A stretch of DNA of 35,164 nt from Pseudomonadota bacterium (GCA_023386865.1 JAEWIV010000288.1:1-35164), one strand, 5' to 3'. Positions 1-7,255 are shown, numbered from the stretch's first letter. Translations and numbers: made by a program. Notes: generated by a model from the sequence alone, not told the origin.

Positions 1-1157
1 CCCTGCCGCTCACGATCGGCTGGAGCCTGATCTACCTGGCGGCCGGGGCGCCGACGGCAGCAGCGATCCCGGCCTTCTATTCCCTGTTCACGCCGGCCAA
101 CACCGCCTTGTTCGCATGGACGCGCAATCTCGGTGTCTATCGCTTCAGCCAGCTCCTGGTCATCCTGCTGTTGCCGTTCCTGGTGATGCTGGCGTTGGGC
201 GGCTTCCGGCCGTCGAGCGCGGTGATCCTGTGGGCGGCGCTCTGCCCGCTTGGCTCTCTGCTGGTCGAAGAGCTGCGCAAGACCCTGCTGTGGATCGTGG
301 GCTTCGTCGTCCTGCTGGTGATCGGCGCTTTTCTCGAGCCGCATCTCGCGCCGGCCGGCCTGTCCGACGAGCTGGTCACGTGGTTCTTCGTGCTCAATCT
401 CGGCGCCGTCGTGGCGGTGGTGTTCGGGCTGCTCTACACCTTCGTGGGCCAGCGCAACTACTTCCAGGAGCGATCCGAGATGCTGCTCCTGAACATCCTG
501 CCGCGCGAGATCTCGGAGACGCTGAAAGCGGGCCCGCGCACCATCGCCGACCATTTCGACGAGGCCAGCATCCTGTTCGCCGACGTCGTCGACTTCACGC
601 CCACGGCGGCAGGGATGACGCCGCTCGCCCTCGTCGAGCTCCTGAACGAGGTCTTCCAGTGCTTCGACGCGCTGGTCGAGAAGCACGACCTCGAGAAGAT
701 CAAGACCATCGGCGACTGCTACATGGTGGCGGCAGGCGTGCCGCGGCGGCGGGCCGACCATGCGCGGGTGCTGGTGCAGCTCGCGCTCGACATGCAGGCC
801 GCGGTGGCCGGCCAGACCTTCGGCGGGCGGCGGCTCGCCTTCCGCATCGGCATCAATTCCGGCGCGGTGGTGGCGGGCGTGATCGGCGCCAAGAAGTTCA
901 TCTACGACCTGTGGGGAGAGTCGGTGAACCTGGCGAGCCGCATGGAATCCCAGGGCCGCCCCGGCGCCATCCAGATCACCGAGCGCACCTGGCGGCTGGT
1001 GAAGGACGACTTCATCTGCGAGGAACGCGGCACCATCGACGTCAAGGGTGCCGGCCCGACGCGCATCTGGCACGTCTTTGCCGGGACCTCATTGCCGGGA
1101 GCGCGCCACTCCAGTGGCGCGTCTTCATCGCAGCCGAGCACTGCCCCAGGGCCATAG
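1..1157 (+). CDS. Membrane-bound class III adenylate cyclase, 5' end cut by the window
   Basis: The reading frame is open from base 3, so the gene begins outside the window; the TTG at 108 is internal. The visible N-terminal part has about five hydrophobic segments (for example LVILLLPFLVMLALGGF and VTWFFVLNLGAVVAVVFGLL), a MASE-like membrane sensor. A class III nucleotide cyclase domain follows from about base 480. The first metal-binding Asp is at 581-583 (FADVVDFT), the second at 714-716 (KTIGDCYM), and the adenine-contacting Lys at 702-704. The later LWGESVNLASRME block carries the purine Asp and the transition-state Asn and Arg. All key residues are present, so it should make cAMP at the inner membrane. 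The last ~17 residues (from about base 1098) are encoded by a REP palindrome and transposase relic, so the native C-terminal tail was probably replaced. Confidence 0.9.
   Translation, partial: LPLTIGWSLIYLAAGAPTAAAIPAFYSLFTPANTALFAWTRNLGVYRFSQLLVILLLPFLVMLALGGFRPSSAVILWAALCPLGSLLVEELRKTLLWIVGFVVLLVIGAFLEPHLAPAGLSDELVTWFFVLNLGAVVAVVFGLLYTFVGQRNYFQERSEMLLLNILPREISETLKAGPRTIADHFDEASILFADVVDFTPTAAGMTPLALVELLNEVFQCFDALVEKHDLEKIKTIGDCYMVAAGVPRRRADHARVLVQLALDMQAAVAGQTFGGRRLAFRIGINSGAVVAGVIGAKKFIYDLWGESVNLASRMESQGRPGAIQITERTWRLVKDDFICEERGTIDVKGAGPTRIWHVFAGTSLPGARHSSGASSSQPSTAPGP
1092..1117 (+). repeat. REP palindrome, left copy
   Basis: These 26 bases are a perfect inverted match to 1374-1399. The core at 1102-1121 folds into a 9-base-pair stem (CGCGCCACT / AGTGGCGCG) with a 2-base loop, preceded by a GGAG head as in REP elements mobilised by RAYT transposases. 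It lies inside the 3' end of the cyclase reading frame. Confidence 0.75.
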
Positions 1158-1352
1158 ATGAGGCTCGGCAACCAGGCCGGCCTTGACCGGGTTTTGATCG
1201 ATGTAGCTCTCCGTCCAGGAGAAATGCCCCTCGTGTCGAATAAAGCGGTCCCAGTAATCGACCTGCCAGAACTGCCCTTCTCGCCTCAGCACCCCGATCA
1301 AGGAATTCGTGCCGCAGGCTTTCTGGCTGTGCCATCGTCCGGAGTCGAAGCG
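1125..1352 (-). pseudogene. C-terminal relic of a REP-associated tyrosine transposase (RAYT, Y1_Tnp)
   Basis: Reading the minus strand from 1352 to a TGA at 1125-1127 gives about 75 codons that match the C-terminal part of RAYT transposases: REGQFWQVDYWDRFIRHEGHF, then a YIDQNPVKAGL block, then HLWPW. An in-frame TAG lies just upstream (1353-1355). The N-terminal half with the HUH metal motif and most of the catalytic region is missing, and there is no start codon, so it cannot be active. It sits exactly between two inverted REP palindromes, the usual arrangement of a RAYT gene with its own REPs. The match is from memory of family motifs, not a search. Confidence 0.75.
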
Positions 1353-1373
1353 CTACTTCCTTCTTCAGCCGCA

Positions 1374-1399
1374 CCACTGGAGTGGCGCGCTCCCGGCAA
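1374..1399 (-). repeat. REP palindrome, right copy
   Basis: A perfect 26-base inverted copy of 1092-1117. Its stem is imperfect on the side facing the transposase relic (one A-C mismatch at base 1373). It ends 18 bases downstream of the guaB stop, so its hairpin may also help end or protect the guaB transcript. Confidence 0.75.
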
Positions 1400-1417
1400 A
1401 CGTCCTTCGCTTTCCCG

Positions 1418-2878
1418 TCACATGCCGCCGCGATAGTTCGGGGCCTCGCGCATGATCTCGACGTCGTGGACATGGCTCTCGCGCAGGCCCGAGCCGGTGA
1501 TGCGCAGGAACCGGCAGTTCGTCTGCATGTCCTTGATCGTGCCGTTGCCCGTATAGCCCATCGCCGCCTTCAGGCCGCCGACCAGCTGGTGGACGATGTT
1601 GCCGACCGGGCCCTTGTAGGGCACGCGGCCCTCGATGCCCTCGGGCACCAGCTTCAGCGAGCTCTCGACCTCCTGCTGGAAGTAGCGATCGGCCGAGCCG
1701 CGGGCCATGGCGCCGATCGAGCCCATGCCGCGATACGACTTGTAGGAACGGCCCTGGTAGAGGATGACCTCGCCCGGCGCCTCGTCGGTGCCGGCAAGCA
1801 GCGAGCCGATCATGGCGCAGTCGGCGCCGGCGGCGATCGCCTTGGCAAGATCGCCGGAATACTTGATGCCGCCGTCGCCGATGGCCGGCACGCCGGCGGC
1901 GCGGCAGACCTCCGAGGCTTCGAGGATGGCGGTGAGCTGCGGCACGCCCACGCCCGCGACCATGCGGGTGGTGCAGATCGAGCCCGGGCCGATGCCGATC
2001 TTGACGGCGTCGGCGCCGGCGTCGATCAGCGCCTTGGCGCCCTCGGCGGTGGCGACGTTGCCGGCCATCACCTGGGTGTAGTTGCTGAGCTTCTTCACCC
2101 GCGTCACGGCCTCGAGCACGCCACGCGAATGGCCGTGCGCGGTGTCGACCACGATCACGTCGACATCGGCGTCGATCAGGAGCTGGGCGCGGCGCAGGCC
2201 GTCCTCGCCGACGCCGGTCGCCGCGGCGGTGCGCAGGCGGCCCTTCTCGTCCTTGCTGGCGCCCGGGAACTTGTTGGCCTTCTCGATGTCCTTCACCGTG
2301 AGCAGGCCGATGCAGCGGTAGTCCTTGTCGACGACCAGGAGCTTCTCGATGCGGTACTGGTGGAGCAGCCGCTTGGCCTCGTCGGTGCTGGCGCCCTCGC
2401 GCGCGGTGACGAGGCGATCCTTGGTCATGAGAGCGCTCACCGGCATCCTGTCGTCGGTGGCGAAGCGCACGTCGCGGTTGGTCAGGATGCCGACCAGCTT
2501 GCCGCCGCGCTCGACGACGGGGATGCCGGAAATGCCGTGGCGGGTCATCAGCGCCAGGGCATCGGCCAGCGTCTGATCGGGATGGATGGTGACCGGATTC
2601 ACCACCATGCCTGATTCGAACTTCTTGACCTTGCGCACCTCGTTGGCCTGCGCCTCGGCATCGAGGTTCTTGTGGATGACGCCGATGCCGCCGGCCTGGG
2701 CCATGGCGATGGCCATCGGCGCCTCGGTGACGGTGTCCATCGCCGCCGACATCAGCGGGATGCGCAGCTCGATGGTGCGGGTGAGCCTCGTGCGCGTGTC
2801 GGTCTGGTTGGGCAGGACCGCCGAGGCGGCCGGCTTCAGGAGGACGTCATCGAAGGTGAGCGCTTCCTGAAACTGCAT
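1418..2878 (-). CDS. guaB: Inosine-5'-monophosphate dehydrogenase
   Basis: Converts IMP to XMP with NAD+, the first committed step of GMP synthesis, in the cytoplasm. The 486-residue product has the normal family length. It opens with QEALTFDDVLLKPAAS, carries two CBS domains at roughly residues 95-205 (NRDVRFATDDRM, LLTVKDIEKA), and has the catalytic loop GIGPGSICTTRMVAGVGVPQ with its nucleophilic Cys near residue 300, followed by IGDGGIKYSGDLAKA and the flap motif YRGMGS. An ATG start is preceded by GGAGG six bases upstream. It follows rlmE on the same strand after 157 bases that contain an intrinsic terminator. The rsmB/guaA genes often found next to guaB are absent; REP sequence follows instead. 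Confidence 0.98.
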   Translation of the reverse strand: MQFQEALTFDDVLLKPAASAVLPNQTDTRTRLTRTIELRIPLMSAAMDTVTEAPMAIAMAQAGGIGVIHKNLDAEAQANEVRKVKKFESGMVVNPVTIHPDQTLADALALMTRHGISGIPVVERGGKLVGILTNRDVRFATDDRMPVSALMTKDRLVTAREGASTDEAKRLLHQYRIEKLLVVDKDYRCIGLLTVKDIEKANKFPGASKDEKGRLRTAAATGVGEDGLRRAQLLIDADVDVIVVDTAHGHSRGVLEAVTRVKKLSNYTQVMAGNVATAEGAKALIDAGADAVKIGIGPGSICTTRMVAGVGVPQLTAILEASEVCRAAGVPAIGDGGIKYSGDLAKAIAAGADCAMIGSLLAGTDEAPGEVILYQGRSYKSYRGMGSIGAMARGSADRYFQQEVESSLKLVPEGIEGRVPYKGPVGNIVHQLVGGLKAAMGYTGNGTIKDMQTNCRFLRITGSGLRESHVHDVEIMREAPNYRGGM

Positions 2879-2901
2879 GCCAACCTCCGTCGCGGAGAAA
2901 C

Positions 2902-2939
2902 AAAAAAGGCGGCCCGTCCCTCCTCAGAAGGCGGCCGCC
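2902..2939 (-). terminator. Intrinsic terminator in the rlmE-guaB gap, close to the guaB start
   Basis: On the minus strand GGCGGCC (2939-2933) pairs perfectly with GGCCGCC (2914-2908), followed at once by six T residues (2907-2902). The T run ends only 23 bases before the guaB ATG. It can end the ppx-rlmE transcript, but any transcript starting in the gap must also cross it, so it could work as an attenuator of guaB. Confidence 0.65.
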
Positions 2940-2950
2940 GGGTTGGCGGC
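2934..2950 (-). promoter_or_regulatory. Hairpin that competes with the guaB leader terminator
   Basis: GCCGCC (2950-2945) pairs with GGCGGC (2939-2934) across a 5-base loop. The second arm is the same stretch that forms the first arm of the terminator, so the two hairpins exclude each other, the layout of an antiterminator/terminator pair. In such GC-rich sequence this could be chance. Confidence 0.35.
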
Positions 2951-3035
2951 GCTTTGTACACTAAGGGGCGGCCGGCGCAAGGGGTTGTGGCGGTGGGAAA
3001 TAGTCGGTCGCCCAGCCCCACTCCCGGGCACGAAA

Positions 3036-3722
3036 CTAGCCGCGGAAGCCCGTCCCCACGACATACATCTCGGCCGAGTCGGCGCGGCTGGCCTCGGGCT
3101 TCACGTGGCGCACCTTGACGAAATCGCGCTTCAGGCGGTCGAGCAAGGTGCGCTCCGTTCCGCCGCGCAGCACCTTGGCGACGAACGTGCCGCCCGGCTT
3201 CAGCACCCGGCGGGCGAAGTCGTGGGCGGTCTCGGCGAGCGCCATGATGCGCAGATGGTCGACCTGGGTGTCGCCCGTGGCCGAGGCCGCCATGTCGCTC
3301 AGCACGACGTCGGCCGGACCGCCCAGGAGCTCCTCGAGCACGGCCGGCGCGTCGTCGTCGTAGAAGTCCTTGGCCAGCACGGTGGCGCCGGCGATCGGCT
3401 CGACGGGCGTGAGGTCGATGCCGACCACGACGCCGCCGCTGCGCTCGGGACGGGTGCGTTCGACCGCGACCTGGGTCCAGCCGCCCGGGGCGGCGCCGAG
3501 GTCGACGACGCGGGCACCGGGCTTCAGGAAATGGAACTGGTCGTCGATCTGCAGCAGCTTGAAGGCGGCGCGCGAGCGATAGCCGCGCTTCTTGGCCTCG
3601 GCGACGTAGGGGTCGTTGAGCTGGCGCTGCAGCCAGCGCTGCGACGACACGGTGCGGCCGCGCGCGGTCTTCACGCGCACGGTGGCCCGGCGCCCGGTCG
3701 GCCTGCTGGACTTATTCGTCAC
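3036..3722 (-). CDS. rlmE: 23S rRNA (uridine-2552-2'-O)-methyltransferase
   Basis: FtsJ/RrmJ family enzyme that methylates the 2'-O of U2552 of 23S rRNA late in 50S assembly, using S-adenosylmethionine. The 228-residue protein has the SAM-binding loop VVDLGAAPGGWTQVA (residues 72-86) and the complete K-D-K-E catalytic set: Lys55 (AAFKLLQ), Asp143 (LSDMAAS), Lys183 (FVAKVLRG) and Glu218 (SAEMYVVG). The N-terminal RWLQRQLNDPYVAEAKKRGYRS stretch is typical of the family. The start overlaps the end of the upstream ppx/gppA-type gene by 11 bases, so the two are translationally linked. In alphaproteobacteria ppx, rlmE and guaB commonly lie together. Confidence 0.97.
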   Translation of the reverse strand: MTNKSSRPTGRRATVRVKTARGRTVSSQRWLQRQLNDPYVAEAKKRGYRSRAAFKLLQIDDQFHFLKPGARVVDLGAAPGGWTQVAVERTRPERSGGVVVGIDLTPVEPIAGATVLAKDFYDDDAPAVLEELLGGPADVVLSDMAASATGDTQVDHLRIMALAETAHDFARRVLKPGGTFVAKVLRGGTERTLLDRLKRDFVKVRHVKPEASRADSAEMYVVGTGFRG

Positions 3723-4806
3723 AGGGCGCGTCGCCGCAGCGGAACGGATCGGCCTCGCGGTCGGCCTGGCGCATGAGGTCCATCAGCACGCCCTCGCGCA
3801 AGCCGCGATCGGCCACGCGCACCATCGGCGCCTGCCACTGGCGGCAGACCGCCTCGAGGATGGCGCCGCCGGCCAGCGCGAGGTCGGCGCGCTCGTTGCC
3901 GATGCAGGGCATGTCGGTCAGCTCGACCACCGATTTCTCCGAGAGCTGGTCGCAGATGCGCAGGATGGAATCGCGGCCGATGCGCGAGCCGTCGACCAGG
4001 GTGCGATTGTAGCGCTTGAGGCCGAGGTGATGGGCGCTCACCGTGGTCACGGTGCCCGAGGCGCCGACCATCTGGACCTCGCCGCGGGCGATCGCCGCGC
4101 CGATGCCGTGCTTGGCGCAGAAGGGCCGCAGGTCGGCGCGGATGCGCTCGACCATGTCGTCGTAGCAGGCGCGGGTGACGGGCTGCTCGCGCGGCTGACC
4201 CCTGACGCAGGATTCGGTGAGAGTGACCACGCCCCACGGCACGGACGTCATGTCCAGAAGCTCGGTCGCGACGCCCCCCAGGCGATCGTCGCGGCGGAAG
4301 ACGCGGATCCAGCTCACTTCGGTCGAGCCGCCGCCGATGTCGATCAGGAGCCCGTAGGGGATCGTCGGATCGAGCAGGTTCTCGCAGCTCGCGAGCGCCA
4401 ACCGCGCCTCCTCGGCCGGCGGGATCACCTCGAAGCACAGGCCGGTGCGCTGCTTCACCAGGGCCAGGAAATCCTCGCCGTTGCAGGCGCGGCGGCAAGC
4501 CTCCGTGGCGATGTGGCGGGCGCGGCTGACGCGATGGCGCTCGATCTTGGACGCACAGACGCCGAGCGCATGCAAAGTGCGCTCGATGGCATCGCCGCAC
4601 AGCGACCCGTTCAGCGCCACACCCTCGCCCAGCCGGACCGGCCGGGAATAGGCGTCGACGACCTCGTAGCCTTCGACCGACGCCCGGGCCACCAGGAGCC
4701 GGCAGTTGTTGGTGCCGAGATCGATGGCGGCGAAAGTGTGCGCAAAACGACCGCTGTGCCAGCCTCCTCTGTTCCCCCCTGCTTGGGGCGTCGTTTCCCC
4801 GGCCAT
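3712..4806 (-). CDS. Ppx/GppA family phosphatase (exopolyphosphatase / pppGpp phosphohydrolase)
   Basis: An actin-fold phosphatase of the Ppx/GppA family, acting on polyphosphate or on the stringent-response nucleotide pppGpp; sequence alone does not separate the two. Residues are numbered from the ATG at 4806: phosphate-1 loop AAIDLGTNNCRLLVA (26-40), the AEEARLA segment with the catalytic Glu (about 131-137), phosphate-2 loop GLLIDIGGGSTE (152-163), then GASGTVTT. The short single-module length (364 residues) fits the alphaproteobacterial form. The frame is open upstream to 4902, but the ATG at 4806 with AAGGAA upstream is the better start; the extra 32 residues are rich in Arg and Gly and look non-coding. 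Confidence 0.9.
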   Translation of the reverse strand: MAGETTPQAGGNRGGWHSGRFAHTFAAIDLGTNNCRLLVARASVEGYEVVDAYSRPVRLGEGVALNGSLCGDAIERTLHALGVCASKIERHRVSRARHIATEACRRACNGEDFLALVKQRTGLCFEVIPPAEEARLALASCENLLDPTIPYGLLIDIGGGSTEVSWIRVFRRDDRLGGVATELLDMTSVPWGVVTLTESCVRGQPREQPVTRACYDDMVERIRADLRPFCAKHGIGAAIARGEVQMVGASGTVTTVSAHHLGLKRYNRTLVDGSRIGRDSILRICDQLSEKSVVELTDMPCIGNERADLALAGGAILEAVCRQWQAPMVRVADRGLREGVLMDLMRQADREADPFRCGDAPCDE

Positions 4807-4895
4807 GCGGAAGTCTTTCCTTGTGCCTGATGGTAACCCACGGCAAAGGCCGCGGCGAGCCCCCTGGGAACCGGTCGGGCAAACGCGCTGGCGGC

Positions 4896-4923
4896 TTGCC
4901 AAGCCGGGCCGCCATCGCTAAAT
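4896..4923 (+). promoter_or_regulatory. Likely promoter of tRNA-Gln
   Basis: TTGCCA (4896-4901), a 16-base spacer and CTAAAT (4918-4923) resemble alphaproteobacterial sigma-70 sites. Transcription would begin about 30 bases before the mature tRNA 5' end. Assigned by eye. Confidence 0.4.
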
Positions 4924-4961
4924 CGACGGCCTGCCCGTCCCGGGCCTGCACAGGCGCCGCT

Positions 4962-5035
4962 TGGGGGATAGTTTAACGGTAGAACAACCGGCTCTGACCC
5001 GGTTAGTCTAGGTTCGAATCCTGGTCCCCCAGCCA
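4962..5035 (+). tRNA. tRNA-Gln(CTG), with encoded CCA
   Basis: Decodes CAG. The acceptor stem TGGGGGA (4962-4968) pairs fully with TCCCCCA (5025-5031); a discriminator G and an encoded CCA end at 5035. The anticodon arm is ACCGG-CTCTGAC-CCGGT, giving anticodon CTG, and the T arm carries GGTTCGAATCC. The T-A first acceptor pair is a typical glutamine-tRNA identity feature. Its last 17 bases recur at 6161-6177, so its 3' end looks like an integration site. Confidence 0.97.
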
Positions 5036-5283
5036 AACCTCGTTCTTCGAGGCGGGAACGCTGGCGTCGGAGAGCGCCCTACGAGCTTTCGCAGTTGTTT
5101 TCGCCAACAAATCAAACGGTTGGCGGAAGTTGGCGCGGATCTCACCATCTTCCCGGATGCAGTTCGATAGCACGAAATTCAGAAGCCGGCGCTTCTCGCG
5201 TGGCTCCTGGCGTTCAAACAGCGCCTGGGCGTTCCCGGCCAGTTCGAGAATTTGGAGCCCTTCGTCAATGAAGGACTCGTCCG
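5003..5283 (-). pseudogene. C-terminal relic of a serine site-specific recombinase
   Basis: The minus-strand frame from about 5283 reads ILELAGNAQALFERQ, then EPREKRRLLNFVLSNC, then IRANFRQPFDLLAKT, which matches the extreme C-terminus of large serine recombinases (resolvase/recombinase family) as I remember them. The catalytic N-terminal domain, the recombinase domain and a start are missing; upstream the frame meets the IS3 fragment. The frame runs through the end of the recombinase homology and into the antisense of tRNA-Gln (WLGDQDSNLD), ending at a TAA complement at 5003-5005. It is likely the leftover of the enzyme of an element once integrated at this tRNA. Confidence 0.7.
5019..5035 (+). 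repeat. Attachment-site-like repeat in the 3' end of tRNA-Gln
   Basis: TCCTGGTCCCCCAGCCA, the last 17 bases of the tRNA gene, is found again exactly and in the same orientation at 6161-6177. Repeats of a tRNA 3' end are the classic mark of integration of a mobile element. Confidence 0.7.
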
Positions 5284-5289
5284 CGCGAT

Positions 5290-5460
5290 GCGGTCAGGCA
5301 CTCGAGCTCTTGCCCATTCGCGCATTAGTCGAACACGAAGTCGTACGACCAGATCTGGTTGGTGCCGGTCGGCGCCTGCAGCCGCGGGCGGCCACTGGCG
5401 GTGCGCTTGCGCGGCCGCCGGCGCGGCACCTGCAGCTTGGCCTGACGCCACAGTCGATAG
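5290..5460 (-). pseudogene. Fragment of an IS3-family transposase (OrfB)
   Basis: The minus strand from 5459 reads YRLWRQAKLQVPRRRPRKR, then PTGTNQIWSYDFVFD, the stretch of IS3-family OrfB leading into the first catalytic Asp of the DDE domain. A TAA stop (complement at 5325-5327) interrupts it, after which CANGQELECLT continues the same family pattern in frame until about 5290, where homology ends at the recombinase relic. Just upstream (about 5500-5540) another frame reads RLKLGAERDLEKD, resembling the end of IS3 OrfA. No terminal repeats are recognisable. This is a small, mutated remnant and cannot transpose. Confidence 0.7.
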
Positions 5461-5586
5461 CAGCGGCCTCCGCCAGCACTGGCCCATCCTTCTCGAGGTC
5501 GCGTTCCGCCCCCAGCTTGAGGCGCTGGCATGGATGGCCGCGCTTCCAGCGCTAATCCGGCGCCTCGACGCGGTAGCATCATGACG

Positions 5587-6042
5587 CTAACCAAGTAGCT
5601 TGTTGAACCGTTGCGAAATTGCCTCGTATTCTCGTTCAAGCACATCTATCTCTTCGCGATTCGGCGGAGGAGTGCGCTCCTGCAACGAATTAACCTTGTT
5701 CCTAAAGCTGAGGTACTCAATGGCGCCATCGAACCGCGCCTTGGTTTCCTCTGTGCCCACATAGTTATCGATGAATAGGCTAATTATTCCAGACCCAAAT
5801 GCCAACGCGGCTGCAATTATGCTGATGTTCTCCTTGCTCCATATAGCCGCCGTGGACACAAAGCCGGCAGCAAGCGCCAGAATGCCCGCTACTACCATGA
5901 AGTGCCGCCTCAGACGGCTAGCTCTAAGTGCTGCCCTATGAAGCTGTATCCGCTTCCCGTCACTCGAGGTTTTCAATCCCTCAAGCCGGTCTTTGTTTAA
6001 CGCGTCCTGATCATCGTCGTCGTCGTCATCGTCATCGTCCAT
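5587..6042 (-). CDS. Small two-helix membrane protein with poly-aspartate N-terminus, SLATT-like layout
   Basis: The function is not known to me. The 151-residue product begins with Met and ten Asp residues (a GAC/GAT trinucleotide run), followed by a charged helix, two membrane segments (about 47-68 and 73-95) separated by a tight turn, and a C-terminal soluble part predicted as two long helices (KARFDGAIEYLSFRNKVNSL and EIDVLEREYEAISQRFNKLL). Two helices followed by a paired-helix tail is the arrangement of SLATT-domain proteins, which are proposed pore-forming effectors in nucleotide-signal immune systems; this assignment is tentative. The gene is clearly richer in A+T than its neighbours. 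It sits between tRNA-3'-end repeats and carries the same upstream repeat as the protease gene, all suggesting horizontal arrival. A run of G residues lies about 7 bases before the ATG. Confidence 0.7.
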   Translation of the reverse strand: MDDDDDDDDDDQDALNKDRLEGLKTSSDGKRIQLHRAALRASRLRRHFMVVAGILALAAGFVSTAAIWSKENISIIAAALAFGSGIISLFIDNYVGTEETKARFDGAIEYLSFRNKVNSLQERTPPPNREEIDVLEREYEAISQRFNKLLG

Positions 6043-6082
6043 TGCAGCCCCCGTATCGCTGGGAGGCTACCACGGAGCGTGA

Positions 6083-6143
6083 CGTGCTGACACAAACGCT
6101 CCCACAGCGCTCACACAAAGCACCTTCGGGGACCGAAATAGGC
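6083..6143 (-). repeat. Upstream cassette repeat, copy A
   Basis: About 80% identical, with small gaps, to 7256-7319 in the same orientation. It contains two copies of an 11-base motif, GCTGACACAAA (6086-6096) and GCTCACACAAA (6109-6119), 23 bases apart. It lies 40 bases upstream of the small membrane protein start. Confidence 0.7.
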
Positions 6144-6160
6144 GCTGCGGCTGGCGGGCG

Positions 6161-6177
6161 TCCTGGTCCCCCAGCCA
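6161..6177 (+). repeat. Second, exact copy of the tRNA-Gln 3' end
   Basis: Identical over 17 bases to 5019-5035 and in the same orientation, with no tRNA body attached. A chance 17-base match in 35 kb is very unlikely. It probably marks the far junction of an integrated element or one of several tandem insertions. Confidence 0.7.
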
Positions 6178-6388
6178 CGACGCTCTGCAAAAGCCCGAGA
6201 TTTCCGCGCCTTCCGGCCCCCGAGCATGGGCGTCTGCTACCGTCGCCGCCTTCTGCCTGAGCACCTGGGCGAGGCACCCCCACGTTTTGCCTGCTATCGC
6301 GGACCGAGGAGCGCTGGAGCATGAGGGGTCCGGCTGGAATCAGTTGCCCCATCATGCCCTCGTGCAACACGCATTCCGCTCTTGGCAT

Positions 6389-7225
6389 CTAGCGGCATTC
6401 TTCCTTGGCCAACTTATCAAGCCAATCCGCAACAGCGGTGGTCGCTACTGCCACGGAAGAACCGTTCTTTGGACAAGCGAACCTTCCATTGCGCCAGCTG
6501 CAATCGCTCCGTTCGATGACACCAACCACAAAGGTCTGTTCAGGCGTTTGAGCAACGCCGGGCTGGCAGGAAAAGAGTGGACCACCTGACATGCCGCCTG
6601 GTGTTTGCCCATTGGTCGCAAGCCAGGTGCGGTCAAACATCTTCACCTCGGCCGGGACCTTCAATGAGAGATCCATGCTTCCGAAGAGGTTTGCTGCGCC
6701 GTTGCGATCAACGGGAAAGCCCGCAGCGCACAGCCTGCCTCCCGTCTCCTGCCAGGCGATTACCTGTTCGGCTGCGGCGGTCGAGTGCCGGAGAACGCCC
6801 ATGTGGTCGCCGGGAAATTGGTCATTCACCTTCGGAAACTTGACCGCAGCGATGTCCAACTCCCGCTCGTAGTACTTGTTCCAGCCCGCTCCGCCGTATT
6901 CCCCAACCCACTTGCGCCCCGCCAAATCGGTCATCGTTACGTTGCGCGCTGCTCCCGCGGGCGGGGCTGCGACTGACTTCATGTTGGTGAAACAGTGCTT
7001 GGCTGTAATTGCTGTGCACCGATTGATCATCCAGGCGGTGCAGACAGCCTGTGTGGACGTGAGCAGTCTTCCAATGGCGAGGTACGGTGAGGTCGACGGC
7101 AGCGCCACACGCCGGTCGCCAAAATCCAGCTCGCTGTCCTGATACTGCCGTTGCGCCGATGCGCTGCCGGCTACGGCTGAGGCCGCAGCCCAAAGCACCG
7201 CGACGACCGCGCCCTTGCTTCTCAT
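6389..7225 (-). CDS. Secreted trypsin-like serine protease (S1 family)
   Basis: A predicted exported endopeptidase of the chymotrypsin fold. With the ATG at 7225 (GGGGGAGG just upstream) the product is 278 residues, beginning with a signal peptide likely cleaved after ASA (residue 24). The catalytic triad is visible: His77 in ITAKHCF, Asp124 in ELDIAAVKF and Ser213 in PGGMSGGPL. Several Cys residues (for example 62, 70, 78, 166, 220, 242, 251) suit disulphides after export. The frame stays open upstream to 7549, but that extension crosses a repeat and has no signal sequence, so the start at 7225 is preferred. It lies within the tRNA-bounded segment and has repeat copy B 30 bases upstream. Its substrate is unknown. 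Confidence 0.85.
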   Translation of the reverse strand: MRSKGAVVAVLWAAASAVAGSASAQRQYQDSELDFGDRRVALPSTSPYLAIGRLLTSTQAVCTAWMINRCTAITAKHCFTNMKSVAAPPAGAARNVTMTDLAGRKWVGEYGGAGWNKYYERELDIAAVKFPKVNDQFPGDHMGVLRHSTAAAEQVIAWQETGGRLCAAGFPVDRNGAANLFGSMDLSLKVPAEVKMFDRTWLATNGQTPGGMSGGPLFSCQPGVAQTPEQTFVVGVIERSDCSWRNGRFACPKNGSSVAVATTAVADWLDKLAKEECR

Positions 7226-7255
7226 GCCTCCCCCTACGGCCCAAAACCTTGTTGC

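Larger units (their letters stand above)
6043..6388. other. Gap between the SLATT-like gene and the protease gene
   Basis: No credible gene. It holds the leader of the small membrane protein, repeat copy A (6083-6143) and the exact tRNA-Gln 3'-end repeat (6161-6177). From 6178 to 6388, downstream of the protease stop, I see nothing recognisable. Confidence 0.6.

Noticed and set aside
1382..2614. Long plus-strand open frame opposite guaB
   Set aside because: It is the antisense shadow of guaB, kept open by high GC content; the Ala/Asp/His-rich product has no domain.
5038..5052. Hairpin CCTCG-TTCTT-CGAGG as tRNA terminator
   Set aside because: The stem is only five pairs with no T run; it is as likely part of the recombinase relic.
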